Shown one piece after another: positions 18,437 to 28,029 of a DNA stretch of 64,000 nucleotides. The DNA is from Paramoeba atlantica (taxonomy: Eukaryota; Discosea): assembly GCA_977017575.1 (NCBI GenBank), contig CDRNVI010000032.1, positions 124,001-188,000 of the forward strand. The letters run 5' to 3'. Below the pieces are notes generated by a model, which was not told where the DNA came from, searched no databases, and was given only the letters and a program-made list of their open reading frames with translations. A program made the translations under genes and the position numbers. Numbering within the stretch: the stretch's first letter is position 1; every line of letters begins with the position of its first letter.

Positions 18437-18535
18437 TTCAGTATGAGATTCCAAATAGTCATCAAATAAGTTCAGACAGAGACAAACTTATAAAGAAATA
18501 TCATCACCTAGATTCCAGAGTTTCATAGGTATGAA
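18437..18535 (+). repeat. Dispersed repeat family F, copy 3
   Basis: Shares cagtatgagattccaaatag and the following caaataagttcagac with copies 1 and 2, then diverges about 85 bases in. Confidence 0.72.
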
Positions 18536-18953
18536 CTGACAACATTTAATTGTCCTTTTTGAGCGGCTTCGGGGAGCAGGCGCCGCGAAGTTCTTTTTCC
18601 CAAAAAGGGGTGAAAGTGAAGTAGGGGGTGCAGATTTTTTTCACCGAGTTCAATTAAGAAAGAAATAATTGAGAAATGCTATTCACCTTTTTATCCCTTT
18701 AGTATTAAATTTCACCGTTTCATTCAATACCAAATAGGGGGGGACTGCACACGCTTTGCTTTCGAGGGAGGAATACAAGGGGCAGTCAGTACCGAACAAG
18801 CCGCAGTATAAAGGAAGCGCAGTAATTTGTTTTCGGGCTATTTCATTGATGTCCGCATGGTAATTGATACAGTTCCACGTTGTGTCGACGTTCTGGATGA
18901 TTGTTATCAATCTAAGCACGCTGAAACTCCCACGATAATATGATAGTGGATGA

Positions 18954-19277
18954 TTGTGGAATATTAAACATATTATCAAACTTAACCTACATTGCCTGGA
19001 TGATGGTGATTTTTACCAAACATCTTATAAGATTACTCCTTTTGAGAACACCAGACATGGCCCCCAAACGCTCACTATAAAATATGAGTATGAAAGTAAA
19101 GCCCTTGAAAAGCTGGAATTCAATCAGCAACTTGCCCAAAATTGCTCTCGCATTGAGCACGTATTTAGCCGTGCTTGTGTAGGTGGCTGGAAATTGGACT
19201 CGGAATTGAAACTTTTTGTTTTACACGTTCTGATGTGTTCTGATAATTCACAACGTCGAAATGTTTTTACACCATAA
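18954..19277 (+). other. Possible DDE transposase remnant
   Basis: A 107-codon plus-strand frame contains FNQQLAQNCSRIEHVFSR, loosely like the N..LS..R..VE..FGRLK block of Harbinger/IS4-type DDE transposases. The catalytic acids are not traceable and the preceding sequence is open only in another frame. It could equally be chance. Listed because of its location in the transposon island. Confidence 0.25.
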
Positions 19278-19621
19278 AACAGTAGGAAAGTACGAAAAAA
19301 AGGGAACAATGTGGGGCGCCATATTTTGAACTGATGCACTATGCACTTAACTGATATTCTACGCTCTTAAAAAAGGAAACCAAGAGATAGTACAAGTGTA
19401 TAAGAAAAAAATTGAATGTAATTGCTGTATATACATTTTTATGTACAAAGATATCCTCAAGCATCGAAAAAGCGTGAAGTGATAATAAGGAGCGTGAAGT
19501 GATAATTTCACTTGTCAAGTGATAACAAGCAACAGAGCTACAAAACTAGCAAAAAAAACTTTAAAATCTGCTATAATTATGCTTGTACTCATTTTTAGTA
19601 CCTTTTAGTACTCATCAAAAC

Positions 19622-22066
19622 TTACTTTGGTGTAATAGCCCCCGAAGTAGTAGGACGAAGCGCGGGATGATTCGGATGAACAGCAATTCCTAATTCATCT
19701 TTAGGAGACGTTTCAACACGTATATCTTCACCGTCTCTGATGCGTCCGTCTATTAACATATGCGCAATTTGGTTAAGAACTGTACCTTGCAATATACGGC
19801 GCAGAGGACGGGCCCCGTAAAGCGGACTGTATGCAATGCTAGAAATTTGGTCCAAAGCCTTGGAACCGACTTTAAGCTTAAGTTGACGCTCCGAAAGGAT
19901 TCCCTGTAGCTGATCGAGTTGGATTTTCACGATCTGTTTGATATGCTTGCGCTGTAAGCGATTAAAGAGAATAATGTCATCCAAGCGATTGATGAACTCG
20001 GGAGGAAGACGTGATTGAACGACTCTCATAATGTCCTCTTGTATTGTGCTGCTCGGCTGGTCCTCCGGAAGGGCTGCAATGAGATCAGATGCAAGATTGC
20101 TTGTTAGTATGATAATAGTGTTCTTAAAGTCAACTCGACGCCCATGAGAATCTGTTAAGTGTCCGTCGTCCATCACTTGCAGCAGAATGTTTGACACAGA
20201 AGGATGTGCTTTCTCAAACTCATCAAAAAGAACGATCTGGTAAGGTCGTCGTCGAACGCTTTCGGTAAGCTCACCACCGTCTTCATATCCCACGTAGCCT
20301 GGTGGGGCGCCAATAAGGCGATGCACGGTATGTCGCTCTTGATACTCACTCATATCAATACGACAAATATGGCTCTCGTCGTCAAAAAGAAACTTTGCCA
20401 GCTGCTTTGCTACTTCTGTTTTGCCCACACCTGTAGGCCCAAGAAAAAGAAAGCTACCAAGTGGTCGTTTCTGGCTGTGAAGCCCGGCTCGGGAAATTCG
20501 AACCACATTTGTGATACAGTCAATAGCATGGTCTTGTCCGATTACGCGTGCTTTGAGGGTAGAGTCCATGTCGATAAGTTTGTCACGCTCGCCTTGCATC
20601 AGATTATGTACAGGAATACCTGTCGCTTTGGAAATAACTCCGGCGATATCAATAGGAGTCACAGATTCGGATACCATAAAATCTTCAGTTCGCGCCTTCT
20701 TTTTGTCTTCTTCGTTTTCAGCTTTCAGTTTAGGAATTCGACTATATTTGAGTTCTGAAGCTTTGTGATAATCTGACGTGTTTGTGGCAATATCAAGTTG
20801 ACTTTGTAAATTTTCGATCTCTTCGGTGCGCCGCTTGATACGATCAAAAAGCGATTTCTGTTCATTCCATTTGCTTTCAAGCTCGGCGTACGCTTTCTGC
20901 TTGCCTGCGATTTCTTCTTCTTTCGTTTTGACTTTTGCTTTGCTCAACTCGTCCCGATCTTTGCGTAAAGCCTCAAGCTCGATACGAAGGCGAACAAGTT
21001 CCCTTTCGGCACTGTCTACAATCTCCGGCTTACTCTCCTGTTGTAGCCGAAGCCGTGAAGCTGCTTCGTCAATCAGATCAATTGCTTTGTCCGGTAATTT
21101 ACGATCTGAAATATACTTATGAGAGTTCACGGCTGAGTAAATCAGTGCACTATCGTTAATCATACATCCGTGGTGTGCCTCGTATTTACCTTTGAGACCA
21201 CGTAAAACTGCAATGGTCTCTTCTACGGTAGGCTCTTCCACAAGTACGCTCTGGAATCGCCGTGCCAAGGCCGCGTCCTTTTCGATATGCTTTCGATACT
21301 CATTTAGCGTTGTCGCACCGACGCAATGGAGCTCGCCGCGTGCAAGAGAAGGCTTTAGCATATTCGAGGCATCCATGGAACCGTCTCCAGAAGACCCAGC
21401 TCCGACCAGCGTGTGTAGCTCATCAATAAAGAGAATAACGGAGCCCTTAGCGTCGATGGTATCGCGAAGCACTCCTTTAAGTCGTTCCTCAAATTCCCCA
21501 CGAAATTTTGCACCAGCAAGCAGCGATCCAATATCCAGTGCAAACACTTTTTTATTTTTGATGCTTTCTGGGACTTCCTTTTTTATGATCCGTTGTGCAA
21601 GACCTTCCACAATAGCCGTCTTTCCTACGCCTGGTTCTCCTATGAGCACAGGATTGTTCTTCGTTCGGCGGGATAACACTTGAATTGTTCGACGAATAAC
21701 TTCCTCGCGACCGATTACGGGATCAAGCTTTCCATTGGCTGCCTCCTCGGTGAGGTCTCTCGCATATTTTTTTAAATGATCACCTTGGGGAACAGCTTTC
21801 GGGTTTACCCACTGACGACCGGAAGGTTCGCCACCTTGCGAATTGCCGTTCGCGCCCCGAGACCCAGCGCCGCCCTCTCCCCCACGCCATGGCGTTATAC
21901 TCTGATTTCCATCCACATGTGAGAGAACCGGAGATGAACGCTTAGCATACAACCGAAGTGAATGAGAGAGCGACGATATTGGATAACCAGAAGGAAGTGT
22001 ATAACACAGAGCAGATGTTCGGGACAAAGCGCCTACAGTGGTACGCGAGCCTATGCGACGAAGCAT
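19622..22066 (-). CDS. Mitochondrial ClpB/Hsp78 disaggregase
   Basis: From the ATG at 22066 this is 814 residues. The frame is open three further codons only to a TTG. The N-terminus ([19 protein letters not shown]) is rich in Arg/Ser with no acids, as expected for a mitochondrial presequence. AAA+ domain 1 has Walker A GEPGVGKT near residue 145 and Walker [13 protein letters not shown] coiled-coil middle domain follows, then AAA+ domain 2 with GPTGVGKT, the GYVGYEDGG pore loop and a sensor near LTSN. The Clp N-terminal domain is absent, as in yeast Hsp78. The family rescues aggregated matrix proteins with Hsp70. Identification is secure. Confidence 0.95.
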   Translation of the reverse strand: MLRRIGSRTTVGALSRTSALCYTLPSGYPISSLSHSLRLYAKRSSPVLSHVDGNQSITPWRGGEGGAGSRGANGNSQGGEPSGRQWVNPKAVPQGDHLKKYARDLTEEAANGKLDPVIGREEVIRRTIQVLSRRTKNNPVLIGEPGVGKTAIVEGLAQRIIKKEVPESIKNKKVFALDIGSLLAGAKFRGEFEERLKGVLRDTIDAKGSVILFIDELHTLVGAGSSGDGSMDASNMLKPSLARGELHCVGATTLNEYRKHIEKDAALARRFQSVLVEEPTVEETIAVLRGLKGKYEAHHGCMINDSALIYSAVNSHKYISDRKLPDKAIDLIDEAASRLRLQQESKPEIVDSAERELVRLRIELEALRKDRDELSKAKVKTKEEEIAGKQKAYAELESKWNEQKSLFDRIKRRTEEIENLQSQLDIATNTSDYHKASELKYSRIPKLKAENEEDKKKARTEDFMVSESVTPIDIAGVISKATGIPVHNLMQGERDKLIDMDSTLKARVIGQDHAIDCITNVVRISRAGLHSQKRPLGSFLFLGPTGVGKTEVAKQLAKFLFDDESHICRIDMSEYQERHTVHRLIGAPPGYVGYEDGGELTESVRRRPYQIVLFDEFEKAHPSVSNILLQVMDDGHLTDSHGRRVDFKNTIIILTSNLASDLIAALPEDQPSSTIQEDIMRVVQSRLPPEFINRLDDIILFNRLQRKHIKQIVKIQLDQLQGILSERQLKLKVGSKALDQISSIAYSPLYGARPLRRILQGTVLNQIAHMLIDGRIRDGEDIRVETSPKDELGIAVHPNHPALRPTTSGAITPK

Positions 22067-22076
22067 GATACGCAAA

Positions 22077-22097
22077 CTGTTGAAAAAGTAAAAAAAT
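22077..22097 (-). promoter_or_regulatory. Candidate trans-splice acceptor upstream of ClpB
   Basis: On the minus strand a pyrimidine run (catttttttactttttc) is followed by aacAG, 11 bases before the chosen ATG. Tract plus first AG is the arrangement used for spliced-leader addition in kinetoplastids. Without transcript data this is only a candidate, and several other genes here lack an AG between tract and ATG. Confidence 0.35.
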
Positions 22098-22230
22098 GTG
22101 TATTGATGCTTCTAAGAAATTTTCTTATTATCGTAGTATGATTTACCGTACACAATATAAAGATTTAAGCTCACTGCATCGTATGTAATGTGCCACTTCT
22201 AGAAACAGTCATTACGATGACCTTTAAATC

Positions 22231-23523
22231 TTACACATTCATCGCTTTTATCCTCCACAGCGCAACGCAACCATCCTCCCCAGCTGTTCCCAAAATTCCC
22301 TGTCCTTTCTCAAAACACGAGACCCTGCAAATGCTACGCACCACTTCACCCGAATGTGCATTTGAGATGGCATCCACACGCCGTACAATCCCAGAATCAA
22401 GTAAGCCATTCCAGGAGACACAATCTCCACTCTTCTGATTGCCCAACTTCGCCACATCCTCAAATTGCTCCAAGGGCGACTTTACATTCCAGAATTCCAA
22501 GTCTCCGCTTCCCTTATCCTCTAATCCAGCATACCGACCCAAACAAAGTGTGAAACCTTGCTCCTCACACCACGGCAAGTTGTACGGAAGAACCTCTGCC
22601 ACATAGGAAGCCTCATCACGACGGGGAACATGTAACAAAATATCCCCCGTCCTGCTATCCGTCACAAACGCCTCCTCCAGCGAGGTGAAGCCCACCAACA
22701 GCGAGCACGGCGTCGTGCTCCCCCTCACCCCCTTCTCCCGATCGAACCCCCCCTCCAGGCTTCGTTTTCGTGGTTTCGATCTCTTCCTTGCCTTCCCGCC
22801 CATCCCCCAGACCCGACGGATGGGACTCCCCACCGCACTTACGGAGCCCAGCTCACCCTTTGTGGGTTCCGTGCAACACAGAAGCCCGTCTTCCGCGCCG
22901 GAGCAAAACACAGGGGAGGGGGCGCCATGGGGGGAACAGCACAGCGCGGTGACGCGGTCACTGTGGTTTTGGACGCGCGTGAGTACGCGTCGCTGTCGAA
23001 GATCCAGCACGAGGTAGTCCGCCCCGTCCCCGACCGTAAGGAGGTCGAACGAGAACCGGCGTGAGTCGAGGGGGGTGGGGGGGGTGTCCTGGGGAGGGGT
23101 GGGCTGGAATGTGGGTGTGGCTTGCCAGGCCACCGTGTGCGTGTCGGCATTGCGGCAAACTCGAAGGCATGCGGAGGGAGAGGGTTGACGAAGGTCGTGT
23201 AGGATCACGGTCCCATCGTGGTGGGAATAAGCGAGGAGATGAGGGGTGGAGGGGTGAGACGGTTGTGGAGGAGAAAAAGGGGTAGAGGAACCGTCGCTGT
23301 ACAAAACGGGAAAAGAAAAATCTGTGATACGACTTGAAGTGGATGATGATACGCGACTCACGATTTGTAGTGTGGCGATATCAATAAGAGACAATGGCTT
23401 CTGTTCTTCGGATAAGGAACTTTGTGTTGTTAGTGCCATTGTGTGATGGGAATTGACATTTTCGACTTTGGAGACGTATTCTGAAGCATGTAGGGACACA
23501 CTCCCAAGACATTCAAACGGCAT
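22231..23523 (-). CDS. WD40 repeat protein (WDR89-like)
   Basis: A 430-residue beta-propeller protein. Repeat-like blocks include HTVAWQATP, HSDRVTALCCSPHGAPSPVF then CSGAEDGLLCC, and a final GEVVRSICRV...TAGEDGCVALW. The order and the HSDRVTALCC...GAEDGLL and VRSICR...GEDGCVALW blocks recall WDR89, a poorly characterised WD40 protein. Two starts are possible: 23523 (MPFECLG) and 23439 (MALTTQS). The second gives 402 residues and begins near the first strand. The middle (22680-23250) is encoded by unusually GC-rich, C-rich DNA. WD40 assignment is solid; the WDR89 label is tentative. Confidence 0.75.
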   Translation of the reverse strand: MPFECLGSVSLHASEYVSKVENVNSHHTMALTTQSSLSEEQKPLSLIDIATLQIVSRVSSSTSSRITDFSFPVLYSDGSSTPFSPPQPSHPSTPHLLAYSHHDGTVILHDLRQPSPSACLRVCRNADTHTVAWQATPTFQPTPPQDTPPTPLDSRRFSFDLLTVGDGADYLVLDLRQRRVLTRVQNHSDRVTALCCSPHGAPSPVFCSGAEDGLLCCTEPTKGELGSVSAVGSPIRRVWGMGGKARKRSKPRKRSLEGGFDREKGVRGSTTPCSLLVGFTSLEEAFVTDSRTGDILLHVPRRDEASYVAEVLPYNLPWCEEQGFTLCLGRYAGLEDKGSGDLEFWNVKSPLEQFEDVAKLGNQKSGDCVSWNGLLDSGIVRRVDAISNAHSGEVVRSICRVSCFEKGQGILGTAGEDGCVALWRIKAMNV

Positions 23524-24242
23524 TTATGCGCAATCTGCGCCAATCAAGATTTAAATGGACGCTGGAATGCTAAAACATGCGATAGATAGATGATGACAAA
23601 GGTAGTAAAATTTATGCAGAACAATTGAGACAGATGTGGTACAGTGGTCGTCACCAATCTGAGAGTCACGAAAATGAGAATGAACCTCTCAAGAATGACA
23701 AATTATCGTGTCAACGTTCAACTCAAAAAGGGCCTTGAAAATGAGAATGGATCAAAAGGGACCCTGTTGGTTGCACAACCCTGTTGTGTAATCTGGGTCT
23801 CGAAAAGGAAACACCCGCATAAAAGTTCAGCTACTGCAGTGGTGAGGGTGATAACCTTGGGGGTGATGACCTTCGAAATTTCAGCGTCTAGGCATTATGG
23901 TTTTCACTTTTGAGCGAACATGCTGGAAGGGCCAAATCTCTCTTCCTGGGGGGTACCTTACTAGGGGGAGTATATGGTAGTAATTTAATTATGGTTACTA
24001 CTTAAAAAGTAGTGATTACTACCTTTAATCCTTGAGATGAGCTTAGATCAAGTAGTTAGTGATTGTTCTTCCAGCTGTGTACAGGGGTGTGTATTTTGTC
24101 TTAATGAAGGAAATTGGAGTTGATGAAAATCGCCCAGTTACGAGTTTACCCCCCGAGATCTTGCTGCGCTATCGTACATGTAATTCTAAATTTTTTTCTA
24201 GTGACTTTAAATGGGTTACAATCTTTCAAATTTCGGGAATTA

Positions 24243-24558
24243 CCGTAGACCCCCCCAGTAATAGAATCGATTTTGGGTCAAAATGGCCAAATCCTTGTTA
24301 CTGGGGGGAATATGCTTTTTGGGTGAGAAAAGACATTTTTTGTACATGAGTGCGTTGATTTTCAGCCTATCCAACCCCGCAACCACGCCATTCACTCCTC
24401 GCAACCGCCCTCACCCCGCCCAGCCACCATCACCCGCCCAAACACCCACTCCCCCCTCCAAAGACCCTCCCGAGCCGAATCCTTGTTACTGGGGGTCAGC
24501 CGAAAAAGGGTCAAATCCTTGTTACTGGGGGGGTCTATTACTGGGGGGGGGTCTACGG
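24243..24558 (+). mobile_element. Family E TIR element, complete copy 1 (nested)
   Basis: The termini are ccgtagacccccccagtaat and its near-perfect reverse complement, with TA at 24241-24242 and 24559-24560, length 316 bp. The interior has a C-rich stretch and internal short repeats (ccttgttactggggg). A second complete copy in reverse orientation lies at 41903-42216. Confidence 0.88.
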
Positions 24559-24582
24559 TATTGTTATACCGTAAGTGTTATA

Positions 24583-25121
24583 AACCCCTGGCCACCAATA
24601 AGGCACCCCCCTTATCTTTTGCACGAGGGGGCATGGTAGGGTTATGATACCATAATTTCGTTCAGATTTTTGAGATCTGTACGTTCCCGCCATTTTTAGT
24701 CCACCAAAACCTTGGAACAAAAAATATATAAAAAACTTGATGTTCCACTTCTGTTTTCCAGGAAGGCACAATTCTGCGATCAGGGGGCACGAGAGGCCTC
24801 CCTATGAAAAAAGGGCAGCAATCATCTTCGTGAGGAAAGCGTGATCTCTCGCTTGCAAAAAAAATGAGCAAAAACGCATGAAGTTGAAGTTCTCAGAGGG
24901 GGGCAGAGTTTTTCGTTTAAAAGGGCGTAATTTTTTTTGAAATTTTTAAGAGAGCAAAAATGTAGTAATCCGACTTTCAAATGTATGCATTTGGTATTTT
25001 TTGTTCCGTTTCTTAACGCGCAAACTCTTTGTGTTGAGATCTATAAAATGCTATAAAAATTAGCTCAAACAAGCGAAGCACTGGGATTTTGGAGGGGGGT
25101 GCCTTATTTTGGCCAGGGGTT
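24583..25121. mobile_element. TA-flanked 539-bp TIR element (family H, nested)
   Basis: The left terminus aacccctggccaccaataag then gcacccccc mirrors the right ggggggtgccttattttggc then caggggtt. TA flanks at 24581-24582 and 25122-25123. It sits only 24 bp from the family E copy, both within family G. No coding capacity is evident. Confidence 0.82.
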
Positions 25122-25424
25122 TATAAATTATAGTGCTCAGAACGACTTTAAATGGAAATTTGGTCGAAAGGATCATTTGTTTTGAAAAAGCGTATTTTTG
25201 GGTGCAGTTTGAGTGCAGGTGACCCAAAGATTTTTTTCTACTTCTTTTCTATTTCTTGTCAACGTTCAACGGCAAAATCAACGAGAAAATGATAATAGTC
25301 GCGAAAATGAGAATGAAAATTAAAAAATCCTGTCAATGTTCAATTGCGGATTCTGAGAATAGTGACGACCACTGTACTACGAGGCGGCGTGTCAAAACAA
25401 GTTCGTGGCACCATATACTGTGCC

Positions 25425-25560
25425 CCCCTAGTTATCTCACTACTTTTCGGGAAAAGGTGACAGGTAAGTAGGGGGGGGTAGGGTGACGGATAAGGTAGGG
25501 GTGTGACAGATAACTGGGGGGGGGGCTCAATGTGTGACAGATAACTAGCGGAGGGGGTAC
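25425..25560. repeat. Degenerate tandem repeat with G runs
   Basis: The string gtgacagataact with a following G run recurs three times in degenerate form (about 25475-25560). An inverted relative (tagttatctcac) lies at 25430-25441. It could be an eroded small inverted-repeat element. No gene lies between here and 25755. Confidence 0.5.
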
Positions 25561-25754
25561 AGCATTTGTAAGGGAGTTTAGTATTTGTAACTTTCATTTG
25601 TAAACTTTACCTTTTTTGAGGCGACTACTCACGCCTTTCTTAAATGTGCACATCTCTTTTTCTCCTATGATTAGTGCTTTCTGAATGCAAAAAATTTACC
25701 TTTTCCTTACTTACCAAGACCAAAACTTACAATTTCTTTACTGGACTACAAGGA

Positions 25755-26483
25755 TTACTCACCATCCCAATGGACAGATAGCGGAAGCGGCACAGGAAGA
25801 ACAGCCTCGAAGGCGTTATCCTCAAGACCAACAAAATTGAGACCAAGAGGAAGGTCATCAACGTATACAACTCCTGAAAATCTATTCGACGAGAGATCAA
25901 TGTGTTCCATGCTATGAGGAAGAGACGAGAGATCAACTTCCCCAATAAAACCATTGTCATTTAAATTTAAAACCTCGAAGCACAGAGGAAGCTGCGTTAG
26001 TATTACTTCACGTGAGAGATCATTATGAGAGACGTCAAGTGAACGAAGAGACCACGGAAGTTGTGTTAAATCAAGTCTCCCGATCAAGGCGTTGCGGTGC
26101 AGCCGAAGATACTCCAGGTGGGATGGTAGCTCGCCCAGCTCAATTACCCCGTCAAATTGATTACGATGTAATTGTAGCGAAAACAAAAATGTGGGAAGAG
26201 CGGTGAGGTCTATGGTAGAACTGAGACTATTGCAGTCAGCGTGACACATAGTGAGTTGCGGGGGAAGAGCAGTAAGATCGAAGGAGCCGCTCAGAGAAAG
26301 TCCAGCTCATCGAAGTTCTGCAACTTGATGTTGGCTGTTACATACGACACCCGACCAGAGACACGGTTCCTCGTCTTTTCGGTCCATTCGTCCCGTATCC
26401 ATTTTCTGCAATAATCGATGCATTTGATACTCTGTGGGAAGTCCCGCACCACGAACTTTGGCAGGACGACTTCCAATGTCCAT
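25755..26483 (-). pseudogene. Leucine-rich repeat family gene, copy 3, one in-frame stop
   Basis: A single frame runs from the ATG at 26483 (MDIGSRPAKVRGAGLPTEYQ, close to copy 4's RPAKVRRG start) to a stop at 25755, about 242 codons. It contains the W/C cap (CLWSGVVC) and at least seven ~23-residue repeats such as LPTFLFSLQLHRNQFDGVIE. It is interrupted by one TGA (26307-26309, codon 59) between cap and first repeat. TGA is used as an ordinary stop by other genes here, so reassignment is unlikely. The rest is well conserved, so loss is recent, or translation could restart at the downstream ATG (26249). Confidence 0.78.
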
Positions 26484-26744
26484 AATTCGAAAGACAAAAA
26501 ATGGAAAAGAAAAAGCGAACTTTGTTTAAGAAAAAATGATGAAAACGGATCTACGGATTAACATGCGCGCATTCAGATGTGCAACATTTTACATTATACA
26601 TTGTACTACGTTCAATGCTCCCCTAAACCTCCACCATGTATTCAAGATGCGCGAATTACTCTTACACTTGATGTTGAAATCTTGCTGAAAAAAAAGGTAT
26701 GTAAATTGCAATGAAAAGTATTTTAACAAGCATTTCCAAAAATT

Positions 26745-27806
26745 TCATAGCCTTCCTTTTAACCATAGAGCAATAGGACAATGATCACTCCCACGTATAT
26801 TTGGCAAGGTAAAACTGTCCACTAATCGTGTAAGAAGAGCACGGGAGAGGACGAAATAATCCAATCGCCAACCTAATCCTCTGGCACGACCACCAATTCT
26901 AGCTGACCAGAAAGTATATGCTTTAGAGGCATTTGGATAAAGATGACGAAAGCTATCCACCATGGAAGTCTCGGTCAGGAGTGCGCGAAATGAAGCCCGC
27001 TCTTCTGGTGTAAATCCAGCGCATTTCTGCATTTGAGCGTAGCTTCCTTGAAAGTAGCGGTCGTAGTCACGTTCGGCAACATTCAAATCTCCTGCCCAAA
27101 TCACAGATTTCTTCCCGTTCTCCTCACTTTGAAGTTTTTGCAGGCATGTCTTCATGTCTCTATCCCACTGAGAGACACGATAAGAAAGCCTCTTTAATTC
27201 CATGCCAGCATTGGGTACATAAGTATTCACCAAAAACAACGTGGCAAACTCAAGAACAATAATACGACCTTCCGCATCGTGAGGTTCAGCGCGGGATAAA
27301 TCCGAGTGGTTGCCACCCACAATCTCCATCTTGCCCTTATCCGAGCATTGCTTTGACGGATGAAAACTCCAAATGCGGTGTGGCACGGAATCACGCACAT
27401 AGATCCGTGTTCCAGAGTACCCTTTCTTTGCAGAGCTACAACTTTCATAGAAGACATATCCACTAACTTTGGCTAACTTGGCGTTTTCCGCAGCATTAGG
27501 CTGTAATTTGGTTTCCTGGAGACACACAACGTCAGGGCGTTCTGTTTCGAAAAGTTGGTGAAACTCCTTGTCCCAGTTTCTCATAACGGCACGGAGTCCG
27601 GCTACATTCCAGGAAAGAATCTTGACCATGGAATCTGAAGTAAAGTCTGAATCCTTGGATGCCCGCTGAAAGGGTATGGTCCCCTCTAAAATAGATTCTT
27701 CAGTTACCTTTGCTGCTACCAATGCTTTGCCTGATTTCATAACGGAACGTTTTTTGGGTTCTGGGCTCGTGGAATTCGAAAGTTTTTGTTTTCGCTCAGC
27801 CACCAT
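26745..27806 (-). CDS. AP endonuclease, ExoIII/APE1 family
   Basis: This 353-residue protein has a lysine-rich N-terminal extension (~60 residues) and then the complete exonuclease III fold. The catalytic strings are LSWNVAGLRA, VVCLQETKL (metal-binding Glu), NTYVPNAG (catalytic Tyr), WAGDLNVA (Asp-Asn pair), LGWRLDYF and GSDHCPI (catalytic His). These enzymes cut DNA 5' to abasic sites in base-excision repair. On the minus strand a long pyrimidine tract directly abuts the ATG. If the first AG downstream were a splice acceptor, translation would start at Met20 (MKSGKALV) instead. All catalytic residues lie after either start. Confidence 0.93.
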   Translation of the reverse strand: MVAERKQKLSNSTSPEPKKRSVMKSGKALVAAKVTEESILEGTIPFQRASKDSDFTSDSMVKILSWNVAGLRAVMRNWDKEFHQLFETERPDVVCLQETKLQPNAAENAKLAKVSGYVFYESCSSAKKGYSGTRIYVRDSVPHRIWSFHPSKQCSDKGKMEIVGGNHSDLSRAEPHDAEGRIIVLEFATLFLVNTYVPNAGMELKRLSYRVSQWDRDMKTCLQKLQSEENGKKSVIWAGDLNVAERDYDRYFQGSYAQMQKCAGFTPEERASFRALLTETSMVDSFRHLYPNASKAYTFWSARIGGRARGLGWRLDYFVLSRALLTRLVDSFTLPNIRGSDHCPIALWLKGRL

Positions 27807-28029
27807 TGTTAGAAAGTCAAAAGAGAAAGAAAGAATAAATCGAAGAGTCCTTTGTTCCTTTCTTCAAGTGTCTAACCCAAGTAACAAAGTTTTTGTCATA
27901 CATTAATCTTTGAAACTAGAAATGACAGAATCGTACATGTCCAATGTGATTGCTCACGTACTCTATTCTTGCTGTTTTTTCAATGTGGGTCCCCCAGCTT
28001 GTGGAAAATTCGATATTTCGAAGCTCTTA

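Larger units (their letters stand above)
17989..19621. other. Repeat-rich gap before ClpB
   Basis: Holds family F copies 2 and 3, a possible transposase remnant (18954-19277), and a duplicated agcgtgaagtgataat string near 19470-19500. No host gene was recognised. Confidence 0.5.
23642..25374. mobile_element. TA-flanked composite TIR element (family G) with two nested elements
   Basis: The left terminus cagtggtcgtcacc and right terminus (reverse complement cagtggtcgtcact) match over about 30 bases. TA flanks at 23640-23641 and 25375-25376. Subterminal strings (gtcaacgttcaac) also recur near both ends. Total length is 1733 bp, of which about 860 bp are two later insertions (24243-24558 and 24583-25121, each with its own TA pair). 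That leaves a host element of about 874 bp. No transposase is readable. Confidence 0.82.

Noticed and set aside
20204-21683. Long plus-strand frames opposite ClpB
   Set aside because: Antisense shadows of a strongly conserved gene.
25755-26483. TGA as a sense codon in LRR copy 3
   Set aside because: Other genes in the window stop at TGA and no conserved gene contains an in-frame TGA, so a premature stop is the simpler reading.
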